Of a stretch of 5,854 nucleotides of DNA, positions 1 to 5,854 are shown in pieces. Numbering within the stretch: the stretch's first letter is position 1; every line of letters begins with the position of its first letter. The notes below the pieces were generated by a model. That model ran no database searches, was not told where the DNA came from, and worked only from the letters and a program-made list of their open reading frames with translations. The stretch comes from Sphingomicrobium sp. (GTDB lineage Bacteria; Pseudomonadota; Alphaproteobacteria; Sphingomonadales; Sphingomonadaceae). The stretch is taken from assembly GCA_030146725.1 (NCBI GenBank), contig JASLBJ010000075.1:1-5854 (forward strand), in the 5' to 3' direction. A program made the position numbers and the translations under genes.

Positions 1-1
1 C

Positions 2-154
2 GCGGCCGGCGAGCTGCAAAAGCCGGTCAGTGCGCTCGTTGCCGAGATCGATGCGGCGCGGCTCGATGCCCGGCCGCCGCCCAACCTGACCTCCGCGCTG
101 CGCCAGTGGCTATTGGCGCGTGCGCTCGGCCAGGTCGTCGGTACCCCCGGCTAG
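2..154 (+). CDS. C-terminal end of an unidentified protein (5' end outside window)
   Basis: An open frame enters from the left edge and runs 50 codons to a TAG stop. I do not recognise the family. The visible tail is rich in Ala, Leu and Arg. It has a probable amphipathic helix (VSALVAEIDAARLDA), a Pro-rich break (RPPPNLTS), a second helix (ALRQWLLARALGQVV) and a short Gly/Pro end. About 42 of 50 codons end in G or C, as expected for a real gene in this genome. The frame also stops exactly at the end of the convergent dehydrogenase gene, which is how compact bacterial genes usually abut. The tail is helical and looks soluble; no membrane segment or catalytic motif is visible. The coding call is inferred from frame openness, codon use and placement, not from homology. 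It could still be a chance open frame, because 50 codons is short in GC-rich DNA. Confidence 0.6.
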   Translation, partial: AAGELQKPVSALVAEIDAARLDARPPPNLTSALRQWLLARALGQVVGTPG

Positions 155-3100
155 CGCGCGAGCAGGATCCGCGCCTGGCTCGCGATCTGCGCAAGCATCG
201 ACGCGCTTACCCGTCCCTCGACCCGCGCCCGCTCGACCACTTCGCGGAATTGGGCGATCCGGGCGCCTTGGCCTGTCACCCAGCGCTCGACCGCGGCTTC
301 GGGGTCACCGCCGCGGCTGCGCGAGAGGAAGTCGATCCGGAGTTGCTCGAAATCGCGCGCAAGGCCGGCAGTCAGCAGCCGCTCCCACTGGTCGGCGGGG
401 ACGAAGCGCGCGATCTGCTGCTGCGCCCAGTCGAGGCCGAGCGCTTCGCCGAGCCTGGTGTAAGCGCGGGTCAGCGCGACTTCGTCGAGCTTGCGGCGGG
501 CGGCAAGCGCTGCGACACCGAATACCCCATCAAGTTCGAACAAACGGACCGCACCGCGGACGATTTCCTCGCTTGCGCCAAGCTCGATCAGGCGGTCGCG
601 CCGGGCGGCCGCCTCGTTGCGCACTTCGGCCCGGATCAGGCGGGTGGCAGCCGCAGCGATCTTGCGCACGCCCGGATGGAACAGCTTGCACAGCGCGGTC
701 ACGCTGCTCTCCGTGCCACTTGCGCGGAGCACGTCGGACAGATGCGCGCGGACGCTGGTCGCGGCGATCGCGAACAGTTCGATGCGGACGGCTTCGGGCA
801 GCGTCGCAGCCTCGATCTCGGCCCACAATTTTTCGAGGTCGAGCAGCCGCTCGGTAATCAGGAAGGCGGTGATCACCTGCCCGAGCGAGGCGCCTTCCTC
901 CTCGGTCATGTCGAGCGCAATGCTCGGCCCGAGCCGGTTGACGAAGCGGTTGGCGACCTTGGTCGCGAGGATCTGATGTCGCAACTGGTGGGCGCGGATG
1001 GCGTGCGCATGGGCGTTCGTCTTGCGCATGGGGGAAGGAAAGGCGTCGAGCAGTTGCGGCTCGATCAACTTATCGTCGGCAAGCGCAAGCTCCTCGGCCG
1101 CGTCCTGGAGTGCGAGCTTGGACATCGACAGCACCACGGCCAGTTCCGGGCGGGTCAGGCCGCGGCCCTCCTGCGCCCGCCGCAGCAGTTCTTCGCTGCT
1201 TGCAAGTCCCTCGACCTTTCGGTCGAGCCTGCCGCTGGCCTCGAGCAGCTCGATCGTCCGCACATGGCCGGGCAAGGCCAGCGCCCCGCCGCTTTCGGCG
1301 ATCGACAGAGCGAGGCTTTGCAGGCGGTTGTCCTCGAGCACCAGTCCGGCGACTTCCTCGGTCATGCGCTCGAGCAGGGTGTTGCGCTTGGCTTGGGTCA
1401 GGCGGCCTTCGCGCATCTCGCGATTGAGCGCGATCTTGATGTTGACCTCATTGTCCGAGCAATCGACGCCGGCGCTATTGTCGATGAAGTCGGTGTTGAT
1501 TCGTCCGCCGAGGCTTGCGAACTCGATCCGCGCGGCCTGGGTGATCGCCAGATTGGCGCCTTCGCCGATCACTCGCGCACCAAGCTCGCTGGCGTCGGCG
1601 CGGAGTGCGTCGTTGGACGGGTCGCCAACCTCGAGGTGCGGCTGGGTCGAAGCTTTGACATAGGTGCCGATGCCGCCGAACCACATCAGGTCGACGGGAG
1701 CCTTGAGAATGGCGTTGATGAGGCTTGCCGGGTCGATCGGCCCGGGAGCGAGGCCGAGCGCCTCGCGCGCCTCCTTCGACAGGGTCAGCGACTTGTCGGT
1801 GCGCTTGAAGATGCCGCCGCCTTTCGACAGCAGCTTGCGATCGTAATCGTCCCAACTCGACCGCGGCAGGTCGAACAGGCGCTGGCGCTCGGTCCAGCTT
1901 GCGGCAGGATCGGGCTCGGGATCGATGAAGATGTGGCGGTGGTCGAACGCGGCAACCAGCTTGATTGCCCTGGACAACAGCATGCCGTTGCCGAACACGT
2001 CGCCCGACATGTCGCCGCAGCCGGCGACCCGGATGGGATCGGTCTGCACGTCGACTCCCATCTCGAGGAAGTGGCGCTGGACCGAGATCCATGCTCCCCG
2101 CGCGGTGATCGCCATCGCCTTGTGGTCGTAGCCGTTCGATCCGCCGCTGGCGAAGGCGTCGCCAAGCCAGAAGCCGCGCTCCAGTGCGATGGCGTTGGCG
2201 ATGTCGGAGAAGGTCGCGGTGCCCTTGTCGGCTGCAACCACGAAATAGGGGTCGTCGCCGTCGTGGATCACGACCGCGTCGGGATGGATGACCTTGCCGT
2301 CGACGAGATTGTCGGTGACCGACAGCAGCGACCGGATGAAGATACGGTAGGTCTCGGTCCCTTCCGCAAGCCAGGCGTCGCGGTTCGTCGGCGAAGGCAG
2401 ATGCTTGGGGTAGAAGCCGCCCTTGGCGCCGGTCGGCACGATCACCGCATTCTTGACCAGCTGCGCCTTCATCAGGCCAAGGATCTCGGTGCGGAAGTCG
2501 TCGCGCCGGTCGGACCAGCGAAGCCCGCCGCGCGCGATCGGGCCGCCGCGCAGGTGAATGCCCTCGACCCGCGGCGAATAGACCCAGATCTCGCGCCACG
2601 GCACCGGCCGCGGGAGGCCGGGCACACGGCTCGAGTCGATCTTGAACGCGACCGCTTCGCCGGCGGCGGGCGAAAAGGCATTGGTGCGCAGGATCGCGTC
2701 GATCAGCGCGCACAGGCGCCGGAGGATGCGATCGTCGTCGATCCCGTGGACCTGGCCAAGCGCATCGTCGAATGCCGCGCGCTGACGCTCGATGGTCTTG
2801 TCTCGTCCGGGGGCGCCGGCGGGATCGTGCGCGGCGACGAACATCCCGACGAGCGCGCCCGTCGCTCGCGGCGCCCGGCGAAGCGCATCGACCACGGTGA
2901 CCAGCCCGAACGAACTTCCAGTCTGGCGCAGGTAGCGGAACCAGGCGCGAAGCCACACGACCGGGCCGGTGTCGAGGCTGGCGTAGAGCACCAGTTGGTT
3001 GAACTCGTCATCCTCCGATTCGCGGCTGAGCACCGAGGCGATCGCGCGCTCGATGCTTTCGACGCGAGCGAGTATCGACGCGATGTCGTCCTCGTTGCCG

Positions 3101-4779
3101 ACTTCGACGCGGAAATCGTGGATGTAGTCCGACCCGTGAGCAAGCGCGGTCGGCATCTCCTCGAGCACCCGGAAGCCGAAGTTCTCAAGCACCGGGACAG
3201 CCTCGGACAAGGCGATCAGCCCGCCTTTGCGGTAGGTCTTGAGGTGAAGCTCGCGCGGGCCGTCGACCGGGGAGCGCCAGATGCGCACCGCGCGGTCGTT
3301 CTCGTCGGCAAGCTCGCTCAGGCGGACGATGTCGGCCGCGCCCTCCTCGGGGCTGGTGCGGGCACGGTAGCCGTCGGGAAAGCCGCCGAGGTAGAGGAGC
3401 CCGAGCCGGGTCGCGCGCGCCGGGCCGACCAGCGCCGTCAGTTCGGCTTCGACCGTCGGCGCCCAGCCGCGGACCATGTCCTCGAGCGCTCCGTCGAGCC
3501 CTTCGGCATCGGGCAACTCGGCTGCCGGATCGATCGGCATGGTGAAGCGGATCAGCGCAAGCTCGCCCTCGCCAAGTTCGACCGACCAGTTGGTGATTCT
3601 CGTCTCGACTTCATTCTCGAGCATGGTTGCGATCGCCTTGCGCCGAGCCGTCGTCAGCTCGTCCCGCGGCAGCCACACGAATGCGTAGAGGTGGCGGCGA
3701 AGCGCGCCGGGAAGCAGCAGCAGCCGCGGGCGTGGGCGGTCGGCAAGCGACATTGCGGTCAAGGCGGCGGCACGGACCTCGGGGTCATCGAACGAGATCA
3801 GCAGGTCGTGCGGAAGCGTCGACACGACGTGGGCAAGCGCCTTTGCGCCGTGGCTCGACGGCGCAAAGCCAAGCTCGCGGTCGAGCTTGACCAGCCGCTC
3901 CCGTAACACGGGCACCTCCGCCGCCGGGGTGCGCAGCGCGGCGCTGGTCCACAGGCCGGCGTGGAGCGAGAAGCCGCCGCCGGTCCGCTTGACCATGACG
4001 ATGTCGAGCGGCACGCGGCGATGGACCGGCGAAATGCGGTCGGCCTTGAGGATCAGGACCGAGCGCCGCTCGTCGGACAGATGGTCGATCGCGGCGCGAG
4101 CGAAATCCTCGTTCCACAACGCGACGTCGTTGCGAAGCAGGCCCTGCGGCGAGCCGATCCGGCCGCTGCGGTCGACTTCAGCATGGCCGAGCAGGGTGAA
4201 ATTATCGTCCGCAAGCCAGCGCAGCAGCTCGGCCCCGGACCTGTCACGCTTGTCGAGCGCGTCCGCGTCGGCGCGCATCTGGCCAAGCATCTCGCGCCAG
4301 TCGGCAACCGCCGCGCGAACGTCGCCGAGCACCTGGTCGAGGTCGCGCACCAGCTCCTGCCGGCCACGGGCGTCGGTCCGGTCGATCTCGACATAGATGA
4401 TCGATTCGGGCTCGCCGTCGCCGATCGCCTTGAGCTTGCCGGCCTTGTCGCGGGTCAGTTCGACGATCGGGTGGAGCAGGCGGTGCACGGCCAGTCCGCG
4501 CGTGGCGATCGCCGCCGCGACGCTGTCGACCAGGAACGGCATGTCCTCGTTGACTGCGACCAGCCGCATCCGCCGGCGCCCGGCTTCGCCGCCGGTCGAT
4601 TGCAGCCGGATCACGCTGGTGCCGCGCTGGCGCACCGCGACCGCCTCGGCGACGAACTCGGCGGCCTCGCGCTGGCTTGCCGGGTCGAAACCTTCGGTCT
4701 CACCGGGCAGAGCGGTGGCCGTAAGGGCGTTGCGCAACGCCTCGACCAACGGCTTGGCGAGGCGCGTCTGGGCCGTCAT
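151..4779 (-). CDS. gdhB: NAD-specific glutamate dehydrogenase, large (about 170 kDa) type
   Basis: This cytoplasmic enzyme oxidatively deaminates L-glutamate with NAD+ to 2-oxoglutarate, ammonium and NADH, a catabolic link from amino acids to the TCA cycle. At 1542 residues it is slightly shorter than the roughly 1600-1650 usual for the family. An N-terminal regulatory half (about 30-600) corresponds to the family's ACT-like domains. The catalytic core (about 620-1120) carries GGLRWSDR (751-758) and KAQLVKNAVIVPTGAKGGF (771-789), whose K786 matches the catalytic lysine of GDH-type PxGGAKGG motifs. It also has ADKGTATFSD (850-859), the nucleotide-binding loop VAGCGDMSGDVFGNG (918-932), MWFGGIGTYVK (1032-1042), GEGANLAITQ (1072-1081) and GGRINTDFIDNSAGVDCSD (1091-1109). 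A helical C-terminal domain follows to 1542. All core motifs are present, with no frameshift. The ATG at 4777-4779 has GGAG eight bases upstream. The symbol follows Pseudomonas usage; the Caulobacter homologue is called gdhZ. Large-type GDHs are known to be allosterically controlled, but effectors cannot be read here. Confidence 0.96.
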   Translation of the reverse strand: MTAQTRLAKPLVEALRNALTATALPGETEGFDPASQREAAEFVAEAVAVRQRGTSVIRLQSTGGEAGRRRMRLVAVNEDMPFLVDSVAAAIATRGLAVHRLLHPIVELTRDKAGKLKAIGDGEPESIIYVEIDRTDARGRQELVRDLDQVLGDVRAAVADWREMLGQMRADADALDKRDRSGAELLRWLADDNFTLLGHAEVDRSGRIGSPQGLLRNDVALWNEDFARAAIDHLSDERRSVLILKADRISPVHRRVPLDIVMVKRTGGGFSLHAGLWTSAALRTPAAEVPVLRERLVKLDRELGFAPSSHGAKALAHVVSTLPHDLLISFDDPEVRAAALTAMSLADRPRPRLLLLPGALRRHLYAFVWLPRDELTTARRKAIATMLENEVETRITNWSVELGEGELALIRFTMPIDPAAELPDAEGLDGALEDMVRGWAPTVEAELTALVGPARATRLGLLYLGGFPDGYRARTSPEEGAADIVRLSELADENDRAVRIWRSPVDGPRELHLKTYRKGGLIALSEAVPVLENFGFRVLEEMPTALAHGSDYIHDFRVEVGNEDDIASILARVESIERAIASVLSRESEDDEFNQLVLYASLDTGPVVWLRAWFRYLRQTGSSFGLVTVVDALRRAPRATGALVGMFVAAHDPAGAPGRDKTIERQRAAFDDALGQVHGIDDDRILRRLCALIDAILRTNAFSPAAGEAVAFKIDSSRVPGLPRPVPWREIWVYSPRVEGIHLRGGPIARGGLRWSDRRDDFRTEILGLMKAQLVKNAVIVPTGAKGGFYPKHLPSPTNRDAWLAEGTETYRIFIRSLLSVTDNLVDGKVIHPDAVVIHDGDDPYFVVAADKGTATFSDIANAIALERGFWLGDAFASGGSNGYDHKAMAITARGAWISVQRHFLEMGVDVQTDPIRVAGCGDMSGDVFGNGMLLSRAIKLVAAFDHRHIFIDPEPDPAASWTERQRLFDLPRSSWDDYDRKLLSKGGGIFKRTDKSLTLSKEAREALGLAPGPIDPASLINAILKAPVDLMWFGGIGTYVKASTQPHLEVGDPSNDALRADASELGARVIGEGANLAITQAARIEFASLGGRINTDFIDNSAGVDCSDNEVNIKIALNREMREGRLTQAKRNTLLERMTEEVAGLVLEDNRLQSLALSIAESGGALALPGHVRTIELLEASGRLDRKVEGLASSEELLRRAQEGRGLTRPELAVVLSMSKLALQDAAEELALADDKLIEPQLLDAFPSPMRKTNAHAHAIRAHQLRHQILATKVANRFVNRLGPSIALDMTEEEGASLGQVITAFLITERLLDLEKLWAEIEAATLPEAVRIELFAIAATSVRAHLSDVLRASGTESSVTALCKLFHPGVRKIAAAATRLIRAEVRNEAAARRDRLIELGASEEIVRGAVRLFELDGVFGVAALAARRKLDEVALTRAYTRLGEALGLDWAQQQIARFVPADQWERLLTAGLARDFEQLRIDFLSRSRGGDPEAAVERWVTGQGARIAQFREVVERARVEGRVSASMLAQIASQARILLAR

Positions 4780-4787
4780 GCTGATTG

Positions 4788-4791
4788 CTCC
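4788..4791 (-). promoter_or_regulatory. Ribosome binding site of the glutamate dehydrogenase
   Basis: On the minus strand GGAG lies eight bases before the ATG at 4777-4779. This is a standard Shine-Dalgarno match at standard spacing. It supports that ATG as the start, and nothing in the upstream sequence suggests an earlier one. Confidence 0.7.
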
Positions 4792-4815
4792 GGCAAATGT
4801 CGTGATGCGTCGCGC

Positions 4816-4844
4816 CTATAGCGCCGCGGCTGCAAGCGGGACAA
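4816..4844 (-). promoter_or_regulatory. Putative sigma70-type promoter of the glutamate dehydrogenase
   Basis: Reading the minus strand, TTGTCC (complement of 4839-4844) is followed after exactly 17 bases by CTATAG (complement of 4816-4821). This fits the alphaproteobacterial housekeeping pattern of a TTG-type -35 box and a CTATA-type -10 box. Transcription would start near 4809 and give a leader of about 30 bases before the ATG, with the GGAG ribosome binding site inside it. The call rests on motif match and position only. An inverted repeat lies over the -35 box and spacer. Confidence 0.5.
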
Positions 4845-4850
4845 GCCGCG
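4825..4850. repeat. Inverted repeat over the dehydrogenase promoter (possible operator)
   Basis: CGCGGCT (4825-4831) and AGCCGCG (4844-4850) are perfect 7-base inverted arms separated by 12 bases. The dyad covers the -35 box and most of the spacer of the proposed dehydrogenase promoter, where a repressor would be expected to bind. No T-run follows on either strand, so it does not look like a terminator. Short GC-only dyads arise often by chance in DNA of this composition, so a regulatory role is conjecture. Confidence 0.25.
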
Positions 4851-4891
4851 CGGATGATTTAGGCTCGGCGTCGGGTTTGCCGCGCTTGCAG
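4830..4891. repeat. 9-base inverted repeat CTGCAAGCG / CGCTTGCAG in the divergent spacer
   Basis: CTGCAAGCG at 4830-4838 recurs as its exact reverse complement CGCTTGCAG at 4883-4891, 53 bases apart centre to centre (about five helical turns). One copy is in the -35/-10 spacer of the proposed dehydrogenase promoter. The other lies just upstream of that promoter, in the region leading to the tRNA gene. The arms are less purely G/C than the surroundings, which makes chance slightly less likely. A pair of protein-binding sites is possible but unproven. Confidence 0.3.
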
Positions 4892-4967
4892 CGCCGCACG
4901 GATCAACCTCGGCCTTGCCGGGCCGCGGGTGCGCTGGTAGGGGAAGCGCCGCTTTTCCACCGGGATC

Positions 4968-5043
4968 GCCGCCTTAGCTCAGCTGGTAGAGCATCGCATT
5001 CGTAATGCGGGGGTCACAGGTTCGAGTCCTGTAGGCGGCACCA
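4968..5043 (+). tRNA. tRNA-Thr (anticodon CGT)
   Basis: This is a complete 76-base cloverleaf with CCA encoded in the gene. The acceptor stem GCCGCCT/AGGCGGC pairs perfectly over seven bases, followed by A73 and CCA (5041-5043). The D stem is GCTC/GAGC with the loop AGCTGGTA. The anticodon stem TCGCA/TGCGG has one T-G wobble and encloses the loop TTCGTAA, placing the anticodon CGT at 5001-5003, which reads ACG threonine codons. The T stem ACAGG/CCTGT is perfect, with the canonical loop TTCGAGT. G1-C72, C2-G71, G35 and U36 agree with known threonyl-tRNA identity elements. No intron or degraded arm is visible. It is divergent from the dehydrogenase and co-directional with the tolC-like gene that starts 68 bases downstream. 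I could not pick out a convincing promoter for it. Confidence 0.97.
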
Positions 5044-5054
5044 TATTTTCCCGC

Positions 5055-5074
5055 AGCCCGTCTAACCGACGGCT
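5055..5074 (+). other. Short hairpin between tRNA-Thr and the tolC-like gene
   Basis: AGCCCGTC (5055-5062) and GACGGCT (5068-5074) pair over seven bases with one bulged C and a five-base loop TAACC. It starts 12 bases after the tRNA CCA end and is followed by AAGGACAGG rather than a T-run, so it is not a typical intrinsic terminator on this strand. The minus strand gives no T-run either. It could help processing of the tRNA 3' trailer or shape the leader of the tolC-like mRNA. Both readings are inference. Confidence 0.3.
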
Positions 5075-5080
5075 AAGGAC

Positions 5081-5084
5081 AGGA
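5081..5084 (+). promoter_or_regulatory. Ribosome binding site ahead of the mini-ORF
   Basis: AGGA lies seven bases before the ATG at 5092-5094, with a second AAGGA at 5075-5079. It is better placed and a better match than the AGGGG (5102-5106) that lies five bases before the tolC-like ATG at 5112. The stronger site therefore serves the mini-ORF, and the tolC-like gene may rely on ribosomes arriving from it. Confidence 0.45.
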
Positions 5085-5091
5085 ATCATCC

Positions 5092-5115
5092 ATGCTGGCT
5101 CAGGGGCCAAGATGA
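5092..5115 (+). CDS. Seven-codon mini-ORF overlapping the tolC-like start
   Basis: ATG at 5092 opens a frame for the peptide MLAQGPR and stops at TGA 5113-5115. That stop overlaps the ATG of the tolC-like gene (5112-5114) in the classic ATGA arrangement of translational coupling. A good Shine-Dalgarno AGGA sits seven bases upstream. The peptide is too short to have an enzymatic role. If translated, it would act as a leader that delivers or re-initiates ribosomes at the downstream start. It has no run of one amino acid that would suggest attenuation. The overlap and the ribosome binding site are seen in the sequence; translation itself is inference, and the ATG may be incidental. Confidence 0.35.
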   Translation: MLAQGPR

Positions 5116-5854
5116 AGACCATTTCGGTCGCGATTGCTGCGACTGCCCTGTTCGGCTCAGCTGCGCCGGCTCAGACGATCGCCGCCGAGCAGTCGGTTGC
5201 CGACGCGTCTCAGCCGCTTCGGCTGAGCATGGAGGAAGCCGTCGATCTCGCGGTCAGCCGCAGCTTCCGGGCAACTCGGGCGCAGCGCAACTCCGCGATG
5301 TCCGAACTCCGTCACGAGAACGCCAAGGCCGACTACCTCCCCCGGATTGAAGCGAACGTCGTGGGCGAGCAGGCGAACAGGAGCTACGTCGAGCAGGGAG
5401 TGGACTACGACCCTTACGCGAACCGGGATTTTCGCGGCGGAGTGACCAGCGGGCTGTGGGTCCCGATCGACGTCTCCGGAGTCATCAAGCGGCAGGTCCG
5501 GCGGGCCCGGACCGACAGCCAGATTTCCGCTCATGAGATCGACCAGGCAATGCTCGATGCCGCGTTCGAGGCGGAGAACAACTATCTCAACGCGCTTCGA
5601 GCGCAGGAGAATGTGGCGGCCGACGAGCGGGTCGTCGAGCAGATCAAAGCCTTGCTTGAAGCCGCCGAAACGCGGGCTCCAGGCGTCGTGCCGTTCCTCG
5701 AGGTGGAGCTCGGAAACGCCCAGCAGGCGCTGACCAGCAGCAGCACCGGAGCGGACCAGGCGCAGGACGGCCTCAAGCAGACGCTGCGAATGCCGCTCGA
5801 TATCCGGCTTCACCTGACGACCAAGCTCGACGTCGTCCCGGAAGCCGTCGCCGA
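5112..5854 (+). CDS. TolC-family outer membrane efflux protein, N-terminal part (runs off the right edge)
   Basis: The reading frame stays open for 247 codons to the window end; the family is usually about 400-500 residues. Family members form trimeric outer membrane channels with periplasmic coiled-coil barrels, working with an inner membrane pump and an adaptor protein. A signal peptide covers residues 1-20: a Lys at position 2, a hydrophobic stretch, then APA as the signal peptidase I site before QT. The mature protein starts with LRLSMEEAVDLAVSRS (36-51), the usual first helix of the outer membrane efflux repeat, then DYLPRIEANV (74-83), typical of the turn into the first strand. Long amphipathic helices with Ala/Glu/Gln heptads follow (about 130-225), including a TRAPGVVPFLEVE segment like the family's helix turn. 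No lipobox Cys is seen. The signal peptide fixes the start at 5112. The exported substrate cannot be read, and a CusC- or metal-type family member is equally possible. Confidence 0.85.
   Translation, partial: MKTISVAIAATALFGSAAPAQTIAAEQSVADASQPLRLSMEEAVDLAVSRSFRATRAQRNSAMSELRHENAKADYLPRIEANVVGEQANRSYVEQGVDYDPYANRDFRGGVTSGLWVPIDVSGVIKRQVRRARTDSQISAHEIDQAMLDAAFEAENNYLNALRAQENVAADERVVEQIKALLEAAETRAPGVVPFLEVELGNAQQALTSSSTGADQAQDGLKQTLRMPLDIRLHLTTKLDVVPEAVA

Noticed and set aside
1475..2956. 493-codon minus-strand frame inside the dehydrogenase
   Set aside because: It is an out-of-frame shadow on the same strand, Arg/Ala/Pro-rich with no domain, as is typical of off-frame translation in GC-rich genes.
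106..3906. 1266-codon plus-strand open frame
   Set aside because: It lies codon-for-codon opposite the dehydrogenase, which has unmistakable family motifs along its core. The openness follows from avoidance of TTA, CTA and TCA in GC-rich coding DNA.
4915..4940. Possible tRNA-Thr promoter (TTGCCG ... TGGTAG)
   Set aside because: The spacing between the boxes is only 14 bases and the -10 match is poor. I could not support a specific promoter upstream of the tRNA.
4941..4959. Imperfect hairpin GGGAAGC/GCTTTTC just upstream of the tRNA
   Set aside because: It has a three-base loop and G-T pairs, with no T-run after it. It is not a convincing terminator or regulatory element.
4397..5005. Plus-strand frame running from the dehydrogenase into the tRNA
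   Set aside because: It crosses the divergent spacer and ends inside the tRNA-Thr gene. The translation is low complexity, so it is a chance open frame.
5044..5049. TATTTT directly after the tRNA as a -10 box for the tolC-like gene
   Set aside because: No acceptable -35 box lies 16-18 bases upstream; that position falls inside the tRNA T arm and matches poorly.
5157..5813. 218-codon minus-strand frame opposite the tolC-like gene
   Set aside because: It is in exact antisense register with the tolC-like frame, which has a signal peptide and family helices. No start context or domain supports the antisense frame.

Overview
The window looks like ordinary chromosomal housekeeping DNA from a GC-rich alphaproteobacterium, most likely a sphingomonad. 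This inference rests on very high G+C at third codon positions, a roughly 1540-residue NAD-type glutamate dehydrogenase (GDH), and CCA encoded in the tRNA gene. I found no mobile element, CRISPR array or phage gene.

Layout, left to right. Positions 2-154 (+) hold the last 50 codons of an unidentified gene. It ends tail-to-tail with the next gene, and the two stop codons share one CTAG palindrome. Positions 151-4779 (-) are a complete large NAD-specific glutamate dehydrogenase of 1542 residues, which fills about 79% of the window. Positions 4780-4967 form a divergent spacer. On its left side is a good sigma70-like promoter for the dehydrogenase, with inverted repeats around it. Positions 4968-5043 (+) are a complete tRNA-Thr(CGT). 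A 68-base gap follows, holding a short hairpin and a well-placed ribosome binding site for a seven-codon mini-ORF. The stop of that mini-ORF overlaps the start of the last gene by ATGA. From 5112 (+) to the right edge runs the N-terminal 247 codons of a TolC-family outer membrane efflux protein.

The genes have no evident joint pathway. The dehydrogenase feeds glutamate carbon into the TCA cycle and releases ammonium. The tRNA serves translation. The TolC-like protein probably belongs to an exporter whose other parts lie beyond the right edge. The tRNA and the tolC-like gene are close and co-directional, and no terminator is visible between them, so co-transcription is possible.

I did not find a convincing undescribed system. 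The points most worth a second look are the coupled mini-ORF before the tolC-like gene, the dyad over the dehydrogenase promoter, the shared CTAG stop, and the almost stop-free antisense frame across the dehydrogenase. Codon bias explains the last of these.
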